NCBI GenBank assembly: GCA_028223895.1
Contig: JAOIVE010000009.1
Location: 1-42,479, forward strand
Origin: Rickettsiales bacterium
Lineage (GTDB): Bacteria > Pseudomonadota > Alphaproteobacteria > Rickettsiales > UBA6187
Direction: 5' to 3'
Length of the DNA: 42,479 bases
Positions 34,940 to 42,479 of this stretch are shown piece by piece. Each line of letters starts with the position of its first letter. The stretch's first letter is position 1. Both the position numbers and the translations under genes were made by a program. Under the pieces are notes generated by a model. The model was not told where the DNA came from, did not search any database, and saw only the letters and a program-made list of their open reading frames with translations.

Positions 34940-36799
34940 ATGTCTGGTGAAGAAACATTAAAAAATGGTGTTGAGATAATTAAAAAATTTCTCAAAAACA
35001 TGCCTTCATCAGCAGGTGTTTATCGGATGATCGATAAAAATGGGCAGGTATTATATGTAGGAAAGGCAAAAAATTTACCCAAAAGAGTTGTAAATTATAC
35101 ACGCCCTGAACGTTTGGAATATAGATTGCAGCAAATGATTTCCAAAACTATCCATATGGAAATTATACAAACAGAAACCGAAATTGAAGCATTGTTGCTT
35201 GAGGCAAATTTAATAAAAAAATATGAGCCAAAATATAATATTTTACTTAAAGATGATAAGTCATTTCCATATATATTAATAGCAGATGAACATGATTATC
35301 CACGTATCATGAAATATCGTGGGCAGCAAAAGGCAAAAGGTACATATTATGGCCCTTTTGCATCGGCTGGAGCAGTTAATCAGGCACTTTCAGATTTGCA
35401 GAAAGCATTTTTACTCAGACCTTGCACGGATAGTTTTTTCAAAGCAAGAACAAGGCCATGTATGGAATATCAGATTAAAAGATGCTCTGCTCCATGTGTA
35501 AATAAAATATCAAAAGAGCAATATGGTGAACTTATAACTCAGGCAAAAGAATTTTTAAAAGGTAAATCTCGCGATGTGCAGAATCAAATGGTTGCTAAAA
35601 TGCAGGCAGCAAGTGAGATGATGGATTATGAAAAAGCAACAATATATCGTGATCGCATAAAAGCTCTGAACCATATTCAGGCAGCTCAGGATATAAATGC
35701 TTCAATAGTTTCAGATGCTGATGTGATAGCTATGTATCGCTTGGGGGCTGCGTGTTGCGTGCAGATGATTTTTTATAGAAACGGACAGCATTTAGGAAGT
35801 AAGGCATATTTTCCTAAACATACAAACGACCAGTCAGATGAAGATGTTATGGCAGCTTTTATATTGCAATTTTATCAGAATCACCCTGTTGTGGGACAGC
35901 TTATTTTAAGCCATAGTCCAAAAGAAGAGGAGTCTGTGAAAGAGGCGCTGGAAATTTTATCTGATAGAAAAATTGATATTATTGCTCCTCAAAAAGGCAA
36001 AAAGAAAAAACTGGTGGAGCTGGCACTAAAAAATGCAAAATCATCATTAAATCAAAAGCAGATTGGGCAGGCTAAAGAGGCAGAAAATCTTGCAGGAGTT
36101 GCTAGAATATTTGGCATGGAAAAGTCACCAAAGCGCATAGAAGTTTATGATAATAGCCACATTATGGGAACTAATGAAGTTGGTGCAATGATTGTCGCTG
36201 GCGAAGGTGGGTTTAATAAAAAAGCATATAGGCGATTTAATATCAAAGGAGATGAAGCCCATAAAGGTGACGATTATGCAATGATGCGGCAGGTTTTAAT
36301 GCGCAGATTAGTAAGGCTAAAGCAGGAATTTCCTCAATATCAGGAATTTGCATGGCCAGATTTAATTATGATTGATGGCGGTGCAGGGCATTTATCTGTT
36401 GTGGATAAGGTTTTTGAAGAATTGGGTTTTAAAGATAAGATAACATTGGTTTGTATTTCCAAAGGGCCAGATAGAAATGCCGGGCGCGAGCAATTTCATA
36501 TGGCAGGAAAAGATGCATTCACATTGCCTGTTAATGATCCAACATTATATTATTTGCAGACAATAAGAGATGAGGTGCATAATTTTGCGATTGGGTCGCA
36601 TAGGAAAAAGCGCGCAAAGTCTTTTATCAAATCTGCATTAGATGAAATTCCAGGCGTTGGCGCAGGCAGAAAAAAACTGCTTTTATTGCATTTTGGCGAT
36701 GCAGACTCAATAAAACAAGCTAAACTTGAAGATTTATTAAAAGTTGAAGGTATTAATCGTAAAGTTGCGCAGGCAATATATGACCATTTTCATGAATGA
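34940..36799 (+). CDS. uvrC: Excinuclease ABC subunit C
   Basis: GVYRMIDKNGQVLYVGKAKNLPKRV, RPCMEYQIKRCSAPCV, EVYDNSHIMGTNEVGAMIV, DEIPGVGAGRKKLLLLHFG. Confidence 0.98.
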   Translation: MSGEETLKNGVEIIKKFLKNMPSSAGVYRMIDKNGQVLYVGKAKNLPKRVVNYTRPERLEYRLQQMISKTIHMEIIQTETEIEALLLEANLIKKYEPKYNILLKDDKSFPYILIADEHDYPRIMKYRGQQKAKGTYYGPFASAGAVNQALSDLQKAFLLRPCTDSFFKARTRPCMEYQIKRCSAPCVNKISKEQYGELITQAKEFLKGKSRDVQNQMVAKMQAASEMMDYEKATIYRDRIKALNHIQAAQDINASIVSDADVIAMYRLGAACCVQMIFYRNGQHLGSKAYFPKHTNDQSDEDVMAAFILQFYQNHPVVGQLILSHSPKEEESVKEALEILSDRKIDIIAPQKGKKKKLVELALKNAKSSLNQKQIGQAKEAENLAGVARIFGMEKSPKRIEVYDNSHIMGTNEVGAMIVAGEGGFNKKAYRRFNIKGDEAHKGDDYAMMRQVLMRRLVRLKQEFPQYQEFAWPDLIMIDGGAGHLSVVDKVFEELGFKDKITLVCISKGPDRNAGREQFHMAGKDAFTLPVNDPTLYYLQTIRDEVHNFAIGSHRKKRAKSFIKSALDEIPGVGAGRKKLLLLHFGDADSIKQAKLEDLLKVEGINRKVAQAIYDHFHE

Positions 36800-36876
36800 A
36801 GGTGATTGATATTGATAATATATTGCGTTAAAGTGCAGGCAGGTTCAGTGAACAAAGATATTTAGAGGAATTATAA

Positions 36877-37464
36877 GTGAATCGAAATTTGCCTAACATA
36901 TTAACAGCTTTTAGAATTTTGATTATACCGATGCTGATAGCTTCTTTTTATATTGAAGGAAGATTATATCACTGGGTAGCGGCGAGTTTGTTTTTAGTTG
37001 CTGGAATTACTGACTTTTTTGACGGTTATCTGGCAAGATTATATAAAGTTCAGTCTAAGTTGGGAAAATTTCTTGATCCTATAGCAGATAAGCTTTTGGT
37101 TGCGGCTGCTATTTTAATGCTAGTACATTTTGATGATATCGGAAAATATGATATAATTCCGGCAATAGCAATATTGTGCCGTGAAATTATGGTTTCAGGT
37201 TTAAGAGAGTTTTTAGCAGAAATTAATGTTAGCGTGCCGGTTACTGCTCTTGCAAAAATTAAAACTATGGTGCAGATGCTGGCAATAGGGCTTTTATTAT
37301 GGGGTGTTGAAGGGCCAAATATTGAAGAAGTTGAAGTTATGACGGAAATTACTTTAACCGAGTTAGTTGGTAGAACATTGCTTTGGTTGGCAGCAATTTT
37401 GACAATTATAACCGGCTATGCTTATCTTAAGGCAGGGTTAAAACATATGACTGATGAAAAATAA
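36877..37464 (+). CDS. pgsA: CDP-diacylglycerol--glycerol-3-phosphate 3-phosphatidyltransferase (GTG start)
   Basis: CDP-alcohol phosphotransferase motif DFFDGYLARLYKVQSKLGKFLDPIADKLL. Confidence 0.95.
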   Translation: MNRNLPNILTAFRILIIPMLIASFYIEGRLYHWVAASLFLVAGITDFFDGYLARLYKVQSKLGKFLDPIADKLLVAAAILMLVHFDDIGKYDIIPAIAILCREIMVSGLREFLAEINVSVPVTALAKIKTMVQMLAIGLLLWGVEGPNIEEVEVMTEITLTELVGRTLLWLAAILTIITGYAYLKAGLKHMTDEK

Positions 37465-38731
37465 GGTATATTTTATGAGGCTTTGTTTGGTGGGTCTGGT
37501 TTTTGTTTTTTTTATGTCGGTATGTTTTTTAGCCGATAATTCTCATGCCGGTCAGATTGATTCTGTTCCGATTCCAACATTGCGTAATCCTCAAGATAAT
37601 AGCGGTTCTCCAAATAGTATATCAATCACTGTTAATAAGGGTGATACAATATCAGATATTCTTCAATCTGTAGGTATCGGTATGACAGAAATATCTGCTG
37701 TTATTGGTGAGCTGAAAAATAAGTTTAGTCCTACATCTATAAAGGTGGGTCAGCGTATTAAAGTTAACTTTGAAATTAAGGATCGTTTTGGAGATGAGAT
37801 AGGATTTAAGTCTCTTTATATATCTATTGGTGGCAGCCAGGAGGTTGGGGTAAAGAAAATTGCCGATAATATTTTTATATCAGAGATGGTTAAAAAGACT
37901 CTGAAGCCTCGTCTTATTTATAAGGAGGCAACAATAAGTTCAACATTATTTGGAGCTAGCAAAGAGGTAGGGATTCCAAATTCTGTAATGGTAGATCTGG
38001 TTAAAAATTATAGTTATGATGTTGATTTTCAGCGCGATATAAGAACAGGAAACGAAATAAAAGTTCTTTATGAAGAATTATATGACGAGGATGGAAATTT
38101 TGTAGATAATGGTGATGTGGTGTTTTCCAATCTTAAGCTCAATAGGGAAGAATTTGATATATATAGATATACAACTCTTGACGGCGATACATATTACTAT
38201 AACGGATATGGAAAATCTATACGCAAATCTCTTTTGAAAACCCCAGTTGATGGGTTTAGGATTACATCCGGATATGGCAAAAGACGTCATCCGATATTAG
38301 GCTATAATAAAATGCATAAAGGTATAGATTTTGGAGCGCCGCACGGGACTCCGATTTATGCAGCTGGCGATGGAGTTATAGAACGACTTGGACGCTATGG
38401 AGGGTATGGAAAATATATTCGCATCAACCATAAAAATGGCTATTCAACTGCATATGCTCATATGAGTAGATATGGGCGTAATTTAACAGATGGCAGTAAA
38501 GTTAAGCAGGGTCAGATAATTGGATATGTTGGTTCAACTGGTCGTTCAACAGGCGCGCATCTTCATTATGAAATTATGATAAATGGCCGTCATACTAATC
38601 CTTTATCTATAAAAACTGTTTCTGGCCGCACATTAAAGGGTGTTGAAAAGGGTGTTTTTGAGCAATATAAAAAACAAATAGTGTCTATAGTCGACAGAAA
38701 TCAATCTATTCGCGTGGTTGTTAATCCTTGA
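37454..38731 (+). CDS. M23 family metallopeptidase (murein endopeptidase-like)
   Basis: Signal-like N terminus, LysM-like VNKGDTISDILQSVGI, M23 motifs HKGIDFGAPHGTPIYAAGDGVI and GSTGRSTGAHLHYEI. Start may be ATG at 37475. Confidence 0.93.
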   Translation: MKNKVYFMRLCLVGLVFVFFMSVCFLADNSHAGQIDSVPIPTLRNPQDNSGSPNSISITVNKGDTISDILQSVGIGMTEISAVIGELKNKFSPTSIKVGQRIKVNFEIKDRFGDEIGFKSLYISIGGSQEVGVKKIADNIFISEMVKKTLKPRLIYKEATISSTLFGASKEVGIPNSVMVDLVKNYSYDVDFQRDIRTGNEIKVLYEELYDEDGNFVDNGDVVFSNLKLNREEFDIYRYTTLDGDTYYYNGYGKSIRKSLLKTPVDGFRITSGYGKRRHPILGYNKMHKGIDFGAPHGTPIYAAGDGVIERLGRYGGYGKYIRINHKNGYSTAYAHMSRYGRNLTDGSKVKQGQIIGYVGSTGRSTGAHLHYEIMINGRHTNPLSIKTVSGRTLKGVEKGVFEQYKKQIVSIVDRNQSIRVVVNP

Positions 38732-38785
38732 TGTTAATTAATTGTTAAATTTATGTGGTGTATAATCATGTTTTAGAGGTTTGCC

Positions 38786-39235
38786 ATGTTAAAAAATGAT
38801 CGTAAAAATAGAATTACCGATATAATACTCGACCACTGGAATGAGCTTCGTGATGTAAGAAAATTTCCCAGTGAAAGCGAGTTAGATTTAGGTCACTTAT
38901 CAAGCATTTGGGATAATTGTTTTCTTGTTCAGACAAGAGATGTTCTTACAAAAGAAAATTATAATTACACATATCTGGGAAAAAATATAATAGATGCATA
39001 TGGTAGGGATCTGACAAACATGTCAATTATGGCTTTGGCCTCAGAACAGGCAGATCACATATCTTTTAAATATGAAGAAGTAATAAGAACAGGCACCTTT
39101 ATGTATGATGAAGGTGAATTTTTAAATGCTAAGAAAATGAAGGTTAAGTATCGCCAGGTTCTTGTGCCTCTTGGTGATGATAATTGTCATGTTCAAAGTA
39201 TATTAGGCGGTATGCGCTACAAGTTATTTAAATAA
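38786..39235 (+). CDS. PAS-like domain protein (PAS_5-type)
   Basis: WNELRDVRKFPSESELDLGHLSSIWDNCFLV...YTYLGKNIIDAYGRDLT resembles a small alphaproteobacterial PAS family. Confidence 0.65.
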   Translation: MLKNDRKNRITDIILDHWNELRDVRKFPSESELDLGHLSSIWDNCFLVQTRDVLTKENYNYTYLGKNIIDAYGRDLTNMSIMALASEQADHISFKYEEVIRTGTFMYDEGEFLNAKKMKVKYRQVLVPLGDDNCHVQSILGGMRYKLFK

Positions 39236-39325
39236 TTTATAATCAATTTATCTTTGTGCCATTTTTCTTGCAATTATAGGTTATATTGGGTAAAAATTAT
39301 CTGAATTTTACTTCAGTGTTTTACA

Positions 39326-40078
39326 ATGACATCATCTGATAATCCTCAGCCAATATATGAGCATCTTGCAGAGCTAAAGAAAAGATTATTAAGATCTTTT
39401 GTATTTTTATTTTTAGCATTTGCAGTTTGTTATTTATTTGCAGAACAAATATATGACTTTCTGGTGCAGCCTCTGGCAGATATTTATGGAAACCAAAATG
39501 GCAAGAGGCTTATTTATACCGGCCTTACAGAGGCTTTCTTTACATATATGAAAGTATCGTTTTATGCTGCCTTATTTATTTCCTTTCCGGTTATAGCATG
39601 GCAGATATATATGTTTGTGGCGCCGGGTCTATATAAAAATGAAAAAAAGGTGTTTTTACCTTTTCTGATAGCAACACCAATATTATTTGTTATGGGTGGA
39701 GCATTGGTTTATTATTTTATTTTTCCACTTGCCTGGTCATTTTTTCTAAGCTTTGAGCAAATTGGTTCTGCAGGTTCTTTGCCAATCCAGCTTGAAGCAA
39801 GGGTTAGTGAATATTTATCTTTGGTGATTCAGCTTATTTTTGCATTTGGTATAGCGTTTCAGCTGCCGGTTCTGTTAACTCTTCTGGCTAAGGCTAATAT
39901 AATAACCGCTAAAGGTCTGGCAAAGATGCGTAAATATGCAATTGTTGGAATAGTTGCATTTGCTGCGGTTTTAACTCCTCCTGATGTTATTAGCCAAATA
40001 GGGTTGGCAATTCCTATGTGGTTGCTGTATGAGTTTTCGATATTATCGTGTAGATGGGTGACTAAAAAGAAAGAGTAG
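39326..40078 (+). CDS. tatC: Sec-independent protein translocase TatC
   Basis: HLAELKKRLLRSFVFL...FLVQPLADIY...TGLTEAFFTYMKVSFYAALFISFPVIAWQIYMFVAPGLYKNEKK. Confidence 0.98.
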   Translation: MTSSDNPQPIYEHLAELKKRLLRSFVFLFLAFAVCYLFAEQIYDFLVQPLADIYGNQNGKRLIYTGLTEAFFTYMKVSFYAALFISFPVIAWQIYMFVAPGLYKNEKKVFLPFLIATPILFVMGGALVYYFIFPLAWSFFLSFEQIGSAGSLPIQLEARVSEYLSLVIQLIFAFGIAFQLPVLLTLLAKANIITAKGLAKMRKYAIVGIVAFAAVLTPPDVISQIGLAIPMWLLYEFSILSCRWVTKKKE

Positions 40079-40081
40079 CAA

Positions 40082-41350
40082 ATGCATAATATAAAATGGA
40101 TAAGAGAAAATCCAACAGGTTTTGATAAAGCTTTAGAAAAAAGAGGTTTAGAGCCTTTATCAGCAAAAGTTATAGAGCTTGATAAGCAGGTTAGAGGCAG
40201 CAAAACATCTTTGCAGGAGTTGCAGCAGGAGAGTAACTCGCTTGCCAAACAAATAGGGCAATTAAAGTCAAAGGGCGAGAATGCAGACGAAGTTATTGCA
40301 AAATCAAAGCAGGTAAAAGAGAAACTAGCGTCTTTAAAAGAGCAGATTGAACAGGCGGAAAAAGGTAATAGTCCTCTTGATGAGCTATTAAGCGGATTGC
40401 CAAATATTCTCAATGATGATGTGCCAGAAGGTCAGTCAGAAGATGATAATGTAGAAATTCGTAAATGGGGTCAGCCAAGGGATTTTTCATTTGAACCAAA
40501 AGAGCATTTTATTTTGGGTGAAGAATCAGGTGAAATGGATTTTACGCAAAGCGCAAAAATATCAGGTAGTCGTTTTTCTGTGTTATATGGAAAGCTGGCA
40601 AAATTGCAGCGCGCATTGATAAATTTTATGATGGATGTGCATACTGAAGAGTTTGGTTATATGGAGGTTGTTCCGCCTTTATTGGTGCGTGACGAGGCGA
40701 TGTTTGGATCTGGCCAATTACCTAAATTTGCCGAGGATTCTTTTGAAACAACTAATAATTATCGCCTTATTCCAACTGCGGAGGTTTCTTTAGTAAATCT
40801 GGTGCGTGAATCAATTATAGATCAGGAGCAATTGCCACTTCGTTATGTTGCATATACTCCATGTTTTAGATCAGAGGCAGGATCAGCCGGAAAAGACACA
40901 AGAGGTATGATCCGCCAGCATCAATTCTGGAAAGTTGAGTTGGTGACAATTAGTGATGAAGATAGTGGTTTTGAAGAGCTTGAGCGTAAGACTAATTGCG
41001 CTGAAACAATATTGCAACGCTTAGGATTGCCATATAGAGTTATGTTGCTTTGTTCAAAAGATACAGGCTTTAGTTCGCAAAAAACTTATGATCTTGAAGT
41101 TTGGCTGCCAGGTCAAAATAAATATCGTGAAATTTCAAGCTGTTCAAATTGTGGAGATTTTCAAGGAAGGCGCATGAAAGGTCGCTATAGAGCCGGTGAA
41201 AAAGATGTCCGCTTTGTGCATACGCAAAATGGTTCCGGGTTGGCTGTTGGCCGCACGATGGTTGCAATATTGGAAAATTATCAGCAAGAAGACGGAACAA
41301 TTGAAGTGCCGGAAGTTTTAAAACCATATATGGGATGCGATCACATATAA
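40082..41350 (+). CDS. serS: Serine--tRNA ligase
   Basis: MHNIKWIRENPTGFDKALEKRG; LIPTAEVSLVNL; FRSEAGSAGKDTRGMIRQHQFWKVELV; GSGLAVGRTMVAILENYQ. Confidence 0.99.
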   Translation: MHNIKWIRENPTGFDKALEKRGLEPLSAKVIELDKQVRGSKTSLQELQQESNSLAKQIGQLKSKGENADEVIAKSKQVKEKLASLKEQIEQAEKGNSPLDELLSGLPNILNDDVPEGQSEDDNVEIRKWGQPRDFSFEPKEHFILGEESGEMDFTQSAKISGSRFSVLYGKLAKLQRALINFMMDVHTEEFGYMEVVPPLLVRDEAMFGSGQLPKFAEDSFETTNNYRLIPTAEVSLVNLVRESIIDQEQLPLRYVAYTPCFRSEAGSAGKDTRGMIRQHQFWKVELVTISDEDSGFEELERKTNCAETILQRLGLPYRVMLLCSKDTGFSSQKTYDLEVWLPGQNKYREISSCSNCGDFQGRRMKGRYRAGEKDVRFVHTQNGSGLAVGRTMVAILENYQQEDGTIEVPEVLKPYMGCDHI

Positions 41351-41381
41351 TTTCTGATAAATAATATTAAAAAGGAATATC

Positions 41382-42176
41382 ATGATAAAAATAGCCACAT
41401 GGAATATAAATTCAGTGCGCTTGCGTATAAATATTGTTCTTGATGTGTTAAAGCAAAATGATCTGGATATTCTTTGTCTGCAAGAAACAAAAGTTGAAGA
41501 TAATAAATTTCCTTTAAAGCCCTTACATGAAGCTGGATATATTCACACAATTTATCGTGGTCAAAGGAGCTATAACGGGGTTTGTATAATTTCAAGAATT
41601 CCGCTTGATAATGTGACAAAGCTTGATTTTGCAGGCAAGCAAGATGATGCGCGTCATATAGGTGCAACCTTGCCAAATGGGCTGGAAATACATAATTTTT
41701 ACATACCGGCAGGTGGTGACGAGCCGGATGTTGAAATAAATCCTAAATTTAAGCATAAGCTTGATTTTGTTGATGATATTACAAAATGGTTTAAGAGTAA
41801 TCGCAGTGCAAATGATAATTTAATGATTATGGGTGACTTTAATATAGCGCCGTTAGAGCATGATGTTTGGTCGCATAAGCAATTGCTTAAAGTTGTTTCA
41901 CATACGCCAATTGAGGTAGAAAAACTCAATAAATTTAAAGAATCTATAAGCTGGATTGATGTGGGGCGATTTTTTATTCCTGAAAATGAAAAATCATATA
42001 GTTGGTGGAGCTATAGAAATAGGGACTGGCGTAAATCTAACCGTGGCAGAAGGCTGGATCATATCTGGGTAACGCCAAAATTAGAAGAAAGTTTGCATAA
42101 GCATGAAATTCTTAGCAACTGGCGTGATGTTGAAAAACCATCCGACCATGTGCCTCTAATTATTACCATAAAGTAA
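41382..42176 (+). CDS. xthA: Exodeoxyribonuclease III
   Basis: IATWNINSVRLRI, LCLQETKVED, LMIMGDFNIAP, LDHIWVTP, PSDHVPLI. Confidence 0.96.
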   Translation: MIKIATWNINSVRLRINIVLDVLKQNDLDILCLQETKVEDNKFPLKPLHEAGYIHTIYRGQRSYNGVCIISRIPLDNVTKLDFAGKQDDARHIGATLPNGLEIHNFYIPAGGDEPDVEINPKFKHKLDFVDDITKWFKSNRSANDNLMIMGDFNIAPLEHDVWSHKQLLKVVSHTPIEVEKLNKFKESISWIDVGRFFIPENEKSYSWWSYRNRDWRKSNRGRRLDHIWVTPKLEESLHKHEILSNWRDVEKPSDHVPLIITIK

Positions 42177-42188
42177 ATATATTAACTG

Positions 42189-42204
42189 AATGTAATATTA
42201 TTGT
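42189..42204 (+). promoter_or_regulatory. Candidate short element upstream of the edge ORF
   Basis: aatgtaatattattgt, identical to 32287..32302. Confidence 0.3.
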
Positions 42205-42263
42205 AATAATTTGGTTATATATATTTCGTCTTTAATTTTTAAAGTAATTATAGGTTCAAATAT

Positions 42264-42479
42264 ATGTCTACTTCTAAAGATTCTGCTAATACATCTACAG
42301 AAAATAATCATGATATTAGGTTTATGTAGGATGATCACTCAGGCGATTTTATAATTTTTAGGACAAGCGGTTATCACGAAAAGCTTAAAGAATTAAAAGA
42401 TAAGATAGATGAAAATATATATGAACAATTAAAAGATAGTATGACAGAACTACCAAATAATTCAGGAGTTTTTGATAGT
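42264..42479 (+). pseudogene. Interrupted ORF (in-frame TAG at 42327-42329), truncated by window edge
   Basis: ATG at 42264 reads MSTSKDSANTSTENNHDIRFM*, then the same frame stays open to the window end: DDHSGDFIIFRTSGYHEKLKELKDKIDENIYEQLKDSMTELPNNSGVFDS. Confidence 0.45.

Overview
AT-rich alphaproteobacterial window; gene content looks Rickettsiales- or Holosporales-like, but the lineage is inferred only from gene content. Most of it is housekeeping. Left part: fliI and a FliJ-like gene, two ankyrin-repeat genes, then a minus-strand block argD-argF-virB8-virB9-rsmE-gshA-(Rap1a-domain protein), an ABC-2 permease, and a divergent glycerol-1-phosphate dehydrogenase-family gene. Centre: a long translation/transcription block rpsL-rpsG-fusA-tuf-tRNA-Trp-secE-nusG-rplK-rplA-rplJ-rplL-rpoB-rpoC ending in a clear terminator. 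Right part: TM2-domain gene, lon, tRNA-Val, tRNA-Asp, a lineage-specific ORF, nadK, hslO, uvrC, pgsA, an M23 peptidase, a PAS-like gene, tatC, serS, xthA, and an ORF interrupted by an in-frame TAG at the window edge. I see no CRISPR array, transposase, prophage or obvious multi-gene defence system. The best candidates for undescribed biology are: (1) an upstream element shared by the two ankyrin genes (33/37 nt identical), with a shorter related core ahead of two other accessory ORFs; (2) a 28-nt perfect palindrome inside the 5' coding region of the orphan ORF next to the tRNA pair; (3) a virB8-virB9 pair isolated in an arginine/glutathione gene neighbourhood; (4) an str-operon/secE-operon junction through a single tuf; and (5) a terminator-like hairpin overlapping the rpoB stop codon.
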